Assembly: GCF_005166025.1 (NCBI RefSeq)
Contig: NZ_CP028923.1
Span: 2,048,001 to 2,112,000 of the forward strand
Direction: 5' to 3'
DNA length: 64,000 nt
From: Mangrovivirga cuniculi
Lineage (GTDB): Bacteria; Bacteroidota; Bacteroidia; Cytophagales; Cyclobacteriaceae
Of this stretch, positions 27,561 through 37,400 are shown piece after piece. The first letter of the stretch is position 1. Each line of letters opens with the position of its first letter. The notes below the pieces were generated by a model. The model searched no databases, was not told the origin of the DNA, and saw only the letters and a program-made list of their open reading frames with translations. The position numbers and the translations under genes were made by a program.

Positions 27561-28366
27561 TCAGGAAATTATTCAATCAACTTGGAATAGCTATTAAATC
27601 ATATAGCTATAGTCTGGATTTTGTTTTTTCAAAAAAGCCAAAATGGCTGATCATACCGGCATTAGCAAACTTTGTATTATTACTGATCGTTGTTTCCTCA
27701 GCAATTTTGTATGCAGATGAAGTAATAACCTGGGTATTTGGTATGTTATCTTTATCTCCGGAAGATTCCTGGTGGGGAAAATTTATATACTGGATGAGTT
27801 TAATTTCAATCAGAATATTTGTGATTTTATTATTTATAAAATTCTACAAATATTTGATGCTGATTTTATATGCTCCGATACTTGTTTGGCTCAGTGATTC
27901 TTTCCAGGAGTATATGACAGGGTATAAAAGACCTTTTTCATGGCCTTCTTTCTTTTCTGATGTTTGGAGAGGAATAGTTATCGCAGTGATAAATCTGACT
28001 ATTGAATTTGGACTTTACTTTGTGCTATTTGTTATTACGATTTTATTTCCAGTCTTGTCTGTCGTAACACCTGCTTTATCATTTTTGATTAGTTCCTATT
28101 TTCTGGCTTTTGCCTTTATAGATTACAGGAATGAATATTATGAAGTATCCGCTTCAGGTAGTAGGAAATTTGTCTGGGCCCATAAGATTTTTGCTATGGG
28201 TATAGGTATTATGTTTAATCTGATGTTATTCATACCTATTATAGGAGTTATGGTTGCCCCATCTATATCACTTGTTGCTGCCGGATATGGAGCTAATATA
28301 ATCGATAGAAGGGCTAGATATAACCGAATAAAAAATATGCAACGTAGCCGACCCACTCCTTTATAA
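27557..28366 (+). CDS. EI24/CysZ-like integral membrane protein
   Basis: 269 residues with about six hydrophobic segments (roughly 35-58, 80-103, 145-170, 172-195, 212-245). The pattern is that of the EI24 family (PF07264), which includes CysZ and eukaryotic EI24. The N-terminal amphipathic region 'GIAIKSYSYSLDFVFSKKPK' and 'LMLILYAPILVWLSDSFQEY' fit. Some members transport sulfate; many Bacteroidota members have no known role. Translation is coupled to the DprE1-like gene by ATGA. Its C-terminal coding end overlaps the 3' end of the convergent ydcF-like gene by 53 bases. Confidence 0.8.
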   Translation: MIRKLFNQLGIAIKSYSYSLDFVFSKKPKWLIIPALANFVLLLIVVSSAILYADEVITWVFGMLSLSPEDSWWGKFIYWMSLISIRIFVILLFIKFYKYLMLILYAPILVWLSDSFQEYMTGYKRPFSWPSFFSDVWRGIVIAVINLTIEFGLYFVLFVITILFPVLSVVTPALSFLISSYFLAFAFIDYRNEYYEVSASGSRKFVWAHKIFAMGIGIMFNLMLFIPIIGVMVAPSISLVAAGYGANIIDRRARYNRIKNMQRSRPTPL

Positions 28367-29087
28367 GTTTACTCCATAAGTAGATACTATCAACACTTGG
28401 AATAAAAAGATCATCCGGATTCCAATCATTTTCTCTAGTGTAGTAATCGACAGGAAATGACACAATGTTTTCAGCTCCTGCTTCTATAAAACAGGCCTTT
28501 GCTCTTCTCATGTGAAAGGCAGACGTAATGAGCAAAGCATTTTCCGATGATATATTTCTTTTATTTAATATAAGAGTAGAGTTGACAGCATTTTGAACTG
28601 TATTTTGAGAGAGACTATCAATTATAATGTCATTTTCAGGCACATCACAAATTAAAAGGACCTCTTTCAATTTTGAAGCTTCCGATATTTTATCATTTTC
28701 AAGGCTACCTGCCCCTCCAGAAACCAAAATTTTTTTAATGTATCCTTCCTTATATAATTGTATTGTATGTAACAATCTGTCAGCACCTTTGTTAAAATAT
28801 ACACGGTCCTGGGTAGGAGCATCGTACTGAGTAATACCGGTCAGAAGTACTCCAATTTCGTAATTCTTCTCAAGGTCTGTGAATTTAACAGGAGGTAACT
28901 CCCATATTCTGAAAGCGTTATTTGCTAAAAAAGGGTTAGAAAATATTAAAAAAAGTGAAGAAAATAACATTATGAACACTTTTTTAAGCTTCTTCCGTTT
29001 AACAAATAGTGACAAGATTGCTAAAATAGCCAGAATTGTAACCGGCATTATCATGTAATAGAAAACTTTGGAAAGAATGAAAAACAT
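28314..29087 (-). CDS. YdcF/ElyC-family (DUF218) membrane protein
   Basis: 257 residues with two N-terminal membrane helices (about 5-28 and 38-55) and a DUF218 domain (about 75-230). Visible motifs are 'GVLLTGITQYD', 'ADRLLHTIQLYKEGYIKKILVSGG', 'SQNTVQNAVNSTLIL' and 'LLITSAFHMRRAKACFIEAG'. Members such as ElyC and SanA of E. coli act at the envelope on lipid-carrier or peptidoglycan metabolism; biochemical activity is not settled. It is convergent to, and overlaps, the EI24 gene. Confidence 0.82.
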   Translation of the reverse strand: MFFILSKVFYYMIMPVTILAILAILSLFVKRKKLKKVFIMLFSSLFLIFSNPFLANNAFRIWELPPVKFTDLEKNYEIGVLLTGITQYDAPTQDRVYFNKGADRLLHTIQLYKEGYIKKILVSGGAGSLENDKISEASKLKEVLLICDVPENDIIIDSLSQNTVQNAVNSTLILNKRNISSENALLITSAFHMRRAKACFIEAGAENIVSFPVDYYTRENDWNPDDLFIPSVDSIYLWSKLIKEWVGYVAYFLFGYI

Positions 29088-29181
29088 GCATTCGATTAAT
29101 TATCTTTAAAGACTGTATTTTGCCTGAAAAACAAAGATGGTATATTTTTTGAATTGATAAAATTGAAACAATAATTAAAGT

Positions 29182-31238
29182 ATGCGAGAGCTTAATATAT
29201 CAAAAAACTAACTGCATTAATCATAATGGTATTGCTGCTATTTAATGGCAATATTCATGCATCTCCGGTTTCTGCAGACACATTATCTAACATAGAGCCG
29301 TCTAAAGATCAGTCTGAGGAAATTCAGATTATGACTGCTTTATTACTAAGACATCATTATAGAAAGGAAAAACTTGATGATTCCCTTTCAGCGGAAATAT
29401 ATGATAACTATTTGAATTCACTGGATCCAAATAAATTATATTTTACTGCATCAGATCTTGAACCGTATAATTTATTTCGTTTCAGCTTTGATGATTTCGT
29501 AATGCAGGGTAATCTCAACTTACCTTTTCAAATGTTTAACAGATTCAGGGAAAAGTTAATTTCCCGTGTGGAAGAAAACATCAAAACTATAAACAGTGGT
29601 TTTGATTTTAGCAAAGATGAGTATTACGATGCTGACCGTGATGATGCTAAATGGGCAGCTTCTGAAGAGGAGCTTGATGAAAACTGGAGAAAACTGTTAA
29701 AGAGTCAGTATTTAAGTTTGAAACTAGCAGAAACTGAATCACCAGATTCAATTCTTATCAGCAGATACGAGAGAATGCGAAATATCTTTTTAAGGTATGA
29801 CAGGCAGGATGTATTCCAGTATTTTGCTAATGCTTTTACATCAACATTCGATCCACATACAAATTACTTTTCCCCAAGGGCTAAGGAGAATTTTGATATT
29901 GAAATGAGCCGTAGTCTTGAAGGTATTGGAGCAACTTTAGCTACAATAAATGATTATACAACTGTTATGTCAATCGTGCCGGGTGGACCTGCAGACAAAT
30001 CCGACGAACTATTCGCAAATGACAGGATTATAGCAGTTGGCCAGGGAAAATCTAAACCATTTGTAGATGTAGTAGGATGGAGAGTAGAAGAAGTTGTGAA
30101 ATTAATCAGGGGACCAAAAGGGACTCTGGTAAGATTAAAGGTATTGCCAGCTTCTGAAGGAGCTAACGCAGTAGCTAAAACAGTAACCATAGAAAGAGAT
30201 AAGGTAAAATTAAAAGACCAGTCAGCTAAATTGGAAATGATTCCCTACAAAACACAGGGTAAAGAATACAATTTTGCATTGATTGATATTCCGGCATTTT
30301 ATTTTGACTTTAAAGCGTATCAAAATAATGAAAAAGACATTAGTAGCACTACTAATGATGTTAAGAAGCTTATAAATGAGGCTAAAAATAAAAATGTTGA
30401 TGGAATTGTAATTGATCTTCGAAGAAATGGTGGTGGAGCCTTGCAGGAAGCCATTAATCTGACCGGATTATTTATAGATAAAGGGCCGGTAGTTCAGGTA
30501 AAAAATAGTTATGGGTCAGTTGAGGTAGGCACGGATACCGATGAAGAATTGGTGTATGATGGTCCACTGGCTGTGTTGACCAGCAGAGAAAGTGCATCTG
30601 CCTCTGAAATTTTTGCAGGTGCAATTCAGGATTATAAAAGAGGAGTTATAATAGGTGAAGTAACTTATGGAAAAGGCACTGTACAAAGTGTGGTAGACCT
30701 TGCCAGGTTTATTAAGAATCCTGATGGTAAGCTGGGTGAGCTAAAATTAACGCAGGCTAAATACTACAGGATTTCTGGTAATAGTACCCAAAACAGGGGT
30801 GTAATACCTGATATTGAATTCCCAAGTGTTTATGACTACTCTAAATTTGGAGAAAGTTCTTTAGAAAATTCTTTGCCATGGGATGAAATAAAGTCTGCAG
30901 ATTATAAACAGGTTTCTCTAATTAATGATCGTTTTTTAAATAGTTACAGATCAGATTTCAAGAAGCGTTTAAATGCTGATTCTAATCTTAAAGATTATGT
31001 AAATGATGTTAAAGAAGCACGCGATATAAGAAGCAGTACCACTATTTCATTAAATGAAAAGGAAAGAAAGAAGGAAATAGAGGAGCAAAATGAGAAAAGA
31101 GCTAACTCCGATATGCTTGATCAGGAATTGGAAGAAGATGAGATAAAAACAGGAGAAAAGAAAACGGAGATTGATGATGTTATGGTCGATGAGGCGTTTA
31201 AATTTATATCAGCGTACATAACAGCAAAATTAGGATAA
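29182..31238 (+). CDS. prc: C-terminal processing peptidase (Prc/CtpA, S41), start region apparently frameshifted
   Basis: Periplasmic serine protease of family S41A. From the internal ATG at 29226 the frame gives 670 residues: an N-terminal helical domain (about 20-200), a PDZ domain (about 222-310, 'GATLATINDYTTVMSIVPGG'), the protease core with 'LTSRESASASEIFAGAIQDY' (Ser nucleophile) and 'VTYGKGTVQSV' (Lys general base), and a C-terminal DUF3340 region. A start at 29226 leaves only a short hydrophobic leader with no positive charge. An ATG at 29182 reads MRELNISK and then goes out of frame in an A6 run (29202-29207). One extra A joins it to 'KLTALIIMVLLLFNGNIHA', a complete signal peptide, giving 685 residues. 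I therefore place the start at 29182 with an indel. A terminator follows. Confidence 0.88.
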
Positions 31239-31261
31239 AATATTATAGCTAAATACTTACT

Positions 31262-31292
31262 AAAAAAACCGGGATATATTCCCGGTTTTTTT
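31262..31292 (+). terminator. Intrinsic terminator after the S41 protease gene
   Basis: Stem AAACCGGGA/TCCCGGTTT (31266-31274, 31280-31288) followed by a T-run, 24 bases after the stop. Confidence 0.85.
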
Positions 31293-31476
31293 ATTTACAT
31301 TGATTTGTTAATCAAGCCTCATAGGAGATGATAAAATATCAGGTTATATAAGATTTTAGACTGCAGGTTGGGTGTTTAAAGCCACTGATGTACTTATAAA
31401 AACGGGAGTGGGCCTTGGGTATGAATGAGTCATTTGATAGATAAGATTGAAATATCAATAGCATTATGGAAATAAA

Positions 31477-31509
31477 AAAAGACTGGCCTAAACAGGCCAG
31501 TCTTTTTTA
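31477..31509. terminator. Terminator hairpin 3' of the exported 191-residue protein gene
   Basis: Stem GACTGGCCT/AGGCCAGTC (31481-31489 and 31494-31502) with A- and T-runs on either side. It lies 3' of the minus-strand gene ending at 31532. The roughly 180 bases between this and the preceding terminator show no gene. Confidence 0.8.
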
Positions 31510-31531
31510 TCAGTTCCAAATATTTTATTAC

Positions 31532-32107
31532 CTACATGGTTTCAGATACCATTATGTCACCAAGGAGTACATCCCAGAAGCTAACAATATCTCCACCGAT
31601 TTGAGTTTCTTTTTTCTTCACATAAACTGTAATATCCTTCTTTGTAGTATCCTTGTAAACAATATTATCACCGGATACTCCTTCAAACTTTTGATAAATT
31701 GTAATTACTCCAACATATTCTCCATTTGGCAGTGGTTGTAGGTCAGATATATATTGGATATCAAACCAAGTAATATTTACCTGGTCATAATTCAGGGCCA
31801 TTAACCTTCCAAAATATTCCTTAATGGCATAGTACATTGTTTCATCACTATTTACAGAACTAACTCCAACCTCACTTCCTTCAGCAAATAATTCCAGGGC
31901 TCGGTCAATTACCCTGTTAGCTTCACTAAATGGGGTAGCTTTACTACCTATAATTGAAATGTACTTACTTAAATCCCTGATTTTCTCAAGAGCTAATGAA
32001 TCAATAGCTTCAAGGTTGTCATCATCAGGACCTCCCTGTGCGTTCGCTTCAAAAAATGAACCTGCGAACAGAATAAAAATAAATATGAATATCGACTTGT
32101 TAATCAT
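31532..32107 (-). CDS. Exported protein of unknown function
   Basis: 191 residues with a signal peptide ('INKSIFIFIFILFAGSFFEA', cleavage after NAQ near residue 24). The mature part is acidic at the start and then has mixed alpha/beta sequence with several short beta strands ('VNITWFDIQYI', 'GEYVGVITIYQKFEGV', 'KKDITVYVKKK'), resembling an NTF2-like or scaffold fold, but I do not recognise a family. It follows the 156-residue lipoprotein gene by 9 bases on the same strand, so both are in one unit divergent from the PorP/SprF cluster. A T9SS or gliding accessory role is conceivable from location only. Confidence 0.7.
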   Translation of the reverse strand: MINKSIFIFIFILFAGSFFEANAQGGPDDDNLEAIDSLALEKIRDLSKYISIIGSKATPFSEANRVIDRALELFAEGSEVGVSSVNSDETMYYAIKEYFGRLMALNYDQVNITWFDIQYISDLQPLPNGEYVGVITIYQKFEGVSGDNIVYKDTTKKDITVYVKKKETQIGGDIVSFWDVLLGDIMVSETM

Positions 32108-32116
32108 TTTCTTTTT

Positions 32117-32587
32117 CTATTTGGATAACACTAACTTCGTTATCTTTTCGTCTTTATTTACAGTGATCTCATAAATTTTAAGGTTAAAAGATTTTTTATC
32201 CTTTAAATAGTTAAGATACTGTTCTATAGTCATAGGTCTGTCAAATACAGGCCTTTCTCCTGAAAAAGTAACTACGGTCAAAACCGGAGTTTCTTTACTT
32301 TCAAAATAGCTGTATATCTCTTCTATTTTGTCATTGATTTTATCGTAGAAGAATGTTTCGCTAAGTTCCGCAAGCTCATTAAAATCTTTATTGACCCGTG
32401 TGTAAGTTTCCTTTGAGACAACATAAGTTTGTTCAACCACGTTCTCTTTTTCAACGGGTTCAGTAGAAGAATTATCAACTGAAGCCTGATTATCAGATGC
32501 TGCAGCCTGGCTTGATTTACAAGATGAAAATGAGATCAATACGAAAGAGATCATCAGCAAAAGTACTCCTATTGAGGTTCTTCTCAC
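32117..32587 (-). CDS. Lipoprotein of unknown function
   Basis: 156 residues with a lipobox at Cys23 (ISFSSC) and a Ser/Ala/Glu-rich linker (24-50). The C-terminal part is predicted alpha/beta ('YTRVNKDFNELAELSETFF', 'KLVLSK'), without a recognised family. First gene of a two-gene minus-strand unit; the 350-base spacer before it separates it from the divergent PorP/SprF gene. Confidence 0.7.
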   Translation of the reverse strand: MRRTSIGVLLLMISFVLISFSSCKSSQAAASDNQASVDNSSTEPVEKENVVEQTYVVSKETYTRVNKDFNELAELSETFFYDKINDKIEEIYSYFESKETPVLTVVTFSGERPVFDRPMTIEQYLNYLKDKKSFNLKIYEITVNKDEKITKLVLSK

Positions 32588-32937
32588 GGTAAAAAAATCT
32601 AAAATGAAAAAATATTACTGTTTTTAATCGACATCAAATATCAATATTAAAAATTATTTTTAACAATTAAAATAATAAAAAATCATTCTATGTGATATTT
32701 ATGTCTTTTTTTAACTCATTCAAAAACTTTGCCAACTTATTGAATAGTGATTCTTACAAACCAACGTAAGGTGAAACTGAATTATTATTTGATCTTTAGA
32801 TGTTATTTATATAATTTACGACATTGTTTTTAAACTATATATGATTTTTTATTTATAGGATGACTAGTTGAAGTTAACTTTTTAAGAATTTTTGAAACCA
32901 GCTAAATCAAATACTTTTCGAAAGTAAGGGAAATGCC
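32588..32937. other. AT-rich divergent intergenic region
   Basis: 350 bases, strongly AT-rich, with no ORF or RNA gene that I can support. It must contain promoters for the lipoprotein gene (minus) and the PorP/SprF cluster (plus). No strong hairpin or clear repeat was seen. Confidence 0.5.
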
Positions 32938-34464
32938 ATGAGGCTAATTATTTGCTCTATATTGTTTTTAAGCGTCTTTGCTAATGACGTCCGTGCACAA
33001 CGTGCTCCTGCATGGTCTAATTTTTATATGAATCCGTATGTTGTGAACCCTGCAATGGGTGGGATATATGGCCGTGGATTGGTAGAAGTAAATTACAGAC
33101 GACAATGGGTTAAGATAAATGAAGCCCCTTCAATTGCAAGTCTTGCTCTTCAAATGCCATTCGAAAACCGGGTGACATTTGGAGTAAACATATATAATAA
33201 GGATTACAGTTTATTTAATACTACTTCATCGAATCTTACTTTAGGATACACAGTTCCGTTCGAAAGAGATCACTTTATTAGTTTTGGACTGGGCGGAGGA
33301 GCAAATTTTAACAGTATTGATTACGGCTCTTTAGATGATTCGCAATTATCAGATCCGGCAATAGGAGCTTTAGGAGAAAATACCGTTTCTTTCCAGGCTC
33401 AATTTGGGGTGCATTATTTTATTAAAGGGTTAAATCTTTCTTTAACTCTTCCAGCTCTTTTTCAGGATAACATCTTAAATAGTGAAGATTTTGATCAATT
33501 TTCATTTCAACCTGTCGATGTACTTCATGGTATGGCTTATTACAATTTTAAGCTCCCAACTAATGATATTACTGTAACACCTTACGCTATTTATAGATAC
33601 GGATATACCGGTCAAAGTTATTACGAAGGCGCATTAGTTGTTGATCTGAGAGAAATTTTATGGTTTGGAGGAAGTTACAGACAGGATTACGGAGCCTCTC
33701 TGCTAGTTGGATTTGGTCAACCTGATAAATTTAAAATTGGATATGCTTATGAGTTTGCCAGTAACCTTGATGTTGGAATCCCTGGTGGAACCCACGAAAT
33801 ACAAATTCAGGTATTGTTTGGCAACAACATAGATATATTTAAAGGACTGGCAAAAAAGAAACAAAAAGAAAGAGCTCAGCCTGATTGGTTAGATGAATAC
33901 TATACAAGAAAAGAAGATGTTCAGACTAAGTCTACAGAACCGCCAATTGTTGAAGTTGAACCAGAACCGGAGCAGGAGCCAGAAGTGATAGAGCCAGAGC
34001 CGGAAATTACAGAACCTGAGCCGGAACCAGAAATTACAGAGTCAGAACCGGAACCAGAAATTACAGAGTCAGAACCGGAACCGGAAGTTATAGAGCCAGA
34101 ACCGGAACCAGAGCCTGAAGTGACAGCATCGGAGCCGGAAGTAATTGATACTGAGCCAGTAGCAGTGGTTGAACCTCCTATTGAGCAACCGGATAAGGTA
34201 TACAAAGAAAGTGATGATCCAAATGGTCTCAAACCTGGTCATTACGTAGTAGTTGATCAGTTTGATAGTGAAGCTGAAGTTGAGGCTTACATAGAAAAAA
34301 TGAGACAAAGAGGGTTTTATGGTCAGTATGGCTATAGTTCAACCCTGAAGAAATTCATTATTTATACTTTTAAAACTGAAAGTAATGAGGACGTATTGAT
34401 AGAAAGAGACAGGATTAAAGGTATAAGTTACTATAAAGATGCTTATTATCTATATGTTGAATAA
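32938..34464 (+). CDS. PorP/SprF-family protein with Glu-Pro repeat linker and C-terminal SPOR-like domain
   Basis: 508 residues. Signal peptide (1-20, ending VRA), then a PorP/SprF outer-membrane barrel (about 21-300) with the family start 'FYMNPYVVNPAMGGIYGRG' and 'VNYRRQWVKI'. Then comes a rigid Glu/Pro-rich linker (about 335-420) with 9-residue repeats EPEITESEP, and a C-terminal domain (about 434-508, 'GHYVVVDQFDSEAEVEAYIE') with the layout of SPOR peptidoglycan-binding domains. Ordinary PorP/SprF proteins stop after about 310 residues. PorP/SprF proteins help export T9SS substrates with type B (CHU_C) sorting domains, and two such substrates follow directly. The tail probably ties the barrel to the cell wall. 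It is the first gene of a four-gene surface operon. Confidence 0.85.
   Translation: MRLIICSILFLSVFANDVRAQRAPAWSNFYMNPYVVNPAMGGIYGRGLVEVNYRRQWVKINEAPSIASLALQMPFENRVTFGVNIYNKDYSLFNTTSSNLTLGYTVPFERDHFISFGLGGGANFNSIDYGSLDDSQLSDPAIGALGENTVSFQAQFGVHYFIKGLNLSLTLPALFQDNILNSEDFDQFSFQPVDVLHGMAYYNFKLPTNDITVTPYAIYRYGYTGQSYYEGALVVDLREILWFGGSYRQDYGASLLVGFGQPDKFKIGYAYEFASNLDVGIPGGTHEIQIQVLFGNNIDIFKGLAKKKQKERAQPDWLDEYYTRKEDVQTKSTEPPIVEVEPEPEQEPEVIEPEPEITEPEPEPEITESEPEPEITESEPEPEVIEPEPEPEPEVTASEPEVIDTEPVAVVEPPIEQPDKVYKESDDPNGLKPGHYVVVDQFDSEAEVEAYIEKMRQRGFYGQYGYSSTLKKFIIYTFKTESNEDVLIERDRIKGISYYKDAYYLYVE
34000..34113 (+). repeat. Tandem 27-bp repeats coding for the Glu-Pro linker
   Basis: Inside the PorP/SprF gene the unit CCGGAACCAGAAATTACAGA plus GTCAGAA (27 bp, nine codons) occurs twice almost perfectly, with further degenerate copies on both sides. 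In-frame copy-number change would lengthen or shorten the linker without breaking the gene. Confidence 0.75.
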
Positions 34465-34472
34465 TTGAGCAC

Positions 34473-37400
34473 ATGAGAAAGATACAGACATTTATATTTT
34501 TTTTAATGTTTATCGGGACAGGTATTTATGGCCAGGTACCGGTAATAAATTCTATTTCACCAACTGATACCACAGTAAATGGTATCGTTACCGTACAAGG
34601 ATCGGGTTTTGGAACTACTGCCTCTGATCTGGATGTTTCCTTCGGTGGAATAAAAGCAAATATTGTTGATGTAACAACAAATGTCATCAGGGTAAGAGTT
34701 CCTGCCGGGTCTCACCATGCACCTATTTCGGTACTTCGAAAATCAAGTGGAAATATTTCTTATTCCAAACAATACTTTGATTTAAGTTATTCAGGTGTAC
34801 CATTAAATGCATCGAGTTTTGAAGCAGCCTCGATTCAAGGTGCATTAGGACCTCAACTTGATATTTTAGGAGGAGATTTTAATAATAACGGGCATAATGA
34901 TGTTGTCGTAGTTTATCCGGCACCTCAAACCAACTTTTCAATTTATTTTAATAATGGAACGGGTTCATTTACTAAATCTGATGTAGCCCTCCCCGGAGCT
35001 GCAAAATTTGTTGAGAAAGCTGATTTTAACGGCGATGGTAACTTGGACCTGGCATTTACTGAGGATAATAGCCAGGGAAGCCTGGTCTATATCATGATCA
35101 ATAACGGGAGTGGGGGATTTACAAATGTGCAAAGCTTAACCATTGAAGGAAATAACCCCAACAGATTAAGGGCAGCAGATTTTGATAATGATGGCCGATT
35201 GGACATTGCTGTTGTGAACGAAACAAATAATACTTTGGTAAGTATCTTTAGAAATCTTTCTTCCGGAGGTGTGACAAATTTTGAAACTACACCGGCGACT
35301 TTCCCGATAACAGTTGATAATGCCAGGGGAATGTCTATTGGTGATTTCAATAAAGATGGTAAAATGGACCTCGCTGTTAATGCTAGTTTAGGTGCTGAGG
35401 TATTCGTAATAAAAAATAACAGTACTCCTGGGAATTTTAGTTTTGGACAATATCAAACTTTTGTAATAGGAGGGGATTTAACCAGAATTTTAGTAGCTGA
35501 TTTCGATAATGATGGATTTGAAGATATTGCCACTTCTAAAATACAGAATCAAATATCAGTAATCAGAAATACATCTACTGAAGGAGGAGATATCAATTTT
35601 TCCTCTCCATACTCATTTACTTCATTGACAAGTACTTATGGTATTGAAGCAGGTGATATTAATGGTGATGGAAATGTAGATATAATAGTAAATAGTGCTG
35701 CATCAGCTCAAATAAGAGTTTTTGTTAATACCAGTACTCCGGGTTCTATATCCACTACGACATATGATCTGGATACTCCCTCTCCAGGACTGGGAATAAA
35801 AGCTACAGATCTTACAGGAAATGCCAGGCCAGATATATTTTTCACATCCAGAACTGAAAATAATTGGTCTTATTTAAAAAATATTAACTGTGTACTTCCA
35901 CAGACAAGTCCAGAGTCATTTATGAGTATATGTCTTGGTGATGTCAGACGGGTTTATGCTACTCCTACGATTACAGGGCAATATGCCTGGTATAAGGATA
36001 ATGTATTACAAAAACAGGGTACAGATAATTTTCTTGATGTTTCGCTGGGAGGAAATTATACAGTAAGACATTTAGAAGGAAGTTGTAATGTATCTTCAAA
36101 TGTTTTAGGAGTTGTTTTAAATAATGCTACTTCACCCGGTGAACCAGCAGCATCTAATGATGGGCCTGTTTGTCCGGATGGTTCCCTGACTTTATCAGCC
36201 GGAACAGTTTCCGGAGCAACCTATCAATGGACTGGACCAAATGGTTTTGAATCAACTGAGCAAAACCCTGTTATCTCTCCTTTTAATGTAGAAAATGCAG
36301 GATATTATTATGTGCAGACAGTTAGTGGAGATTGTAAGAGTGACCCGGTTGAAACATATGCAGGGCTTGCGAATCTACCTTCATCTTCTATAATTCCAGA
36401 TGGTCCCACATCATTTTGTGATGGTAATGATGTTGTACTAGAGGTACCGGCCTCAGCCGAAATTACTGGTTTTACCTGGAAAAAAGATGGGAGTGTAATT
36501 AGTGGAGCTACGACAGGTAGTCTTACCGTAACTGAGTCCGGAAGTTATAGTGTAGTAGTAGAAAACACTTCTGGTTGTACACAAGAATCTGATCCGGTTG
36601 TAGTGACTGTTTCTGCAGCTCCGGTTTCTGATTTTTCTATTTCCGGGAATTTATGTCGTGGATCGACATTAAGTTTCTCAAACTCCTCTACTGTTGATGG
36701 TAGCCAAACAGTAAGTTATAATTGGAATTTTGGTGATGGAAATTCTTCTAATGAATTTGAGCCAACAAAAACATTTAATACTGCTGGAACTTATGATGTA
36801 AGCTTAACCGTTTCCTATGGCCCGGCCTGCCAGGATATTTCTACACAGACAATAGTTGTAGAAGATGCTCCAATAGCTGACATTGAACTTGTTTCAGGAA
36901 CAATGCCTTTCTGTGAAGGAGATTCTGTGTTACTTCAAACGGTATCTGAATACAGTTCATATGAATGGTCGAATGGTTCAACAGGAAGGCAGGCTTATTA
37001 TACTAGTGGAACCGAAGCTTCAGTATCTGTTAGCAGTGGAGCTGGCTGTCCAGGTGCTGGTAGTTTTACACTAAACACCCTCCCGGCTCCAGTGATTGAT
37101 ATTACGGCTGAACAAACGGAAATATCCCGCGGTGATACGGTTATTTTGAACGCAAGTGGTGGCATAGACTATGCTTGGGAACCGGCAGAGTTTGTTGATT
37201 TTGCAGACATATCCAATCCATATGCGTTCCCAACAGAGACGACGACTTTTTCTGTAAATGCTACCGGATCCAATGGTTGTGTAGGGACAGCTGAAATAAC
37301 TATTACTGTAGAAGGTTCATTTGAATTTAAGGCAAATAAAATCTTGTCTCCTAATGGAGATGGAATTAATGATACCTGGGTAATTCAAAGTATAGATCAG

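Noticed and set aside
31466-31741. Plus-strand 91-codon frame
   Set aside because: Runs through a terminator hairpin and antisense to the exported-protein gene; composition not protein-like.
34010-34100. CRISPR array
   Set aside because: The only short regular repeats in the window are contiguous 27-bp coding repeats with no unique spacers.
33921-34308. Minus-strand Gly/Ser-rich frames opposite the PorP/SprF linker
   Set aside because: Low-complexity shadow of the 27-bp Glu-Pro repeats, not an independent gene.
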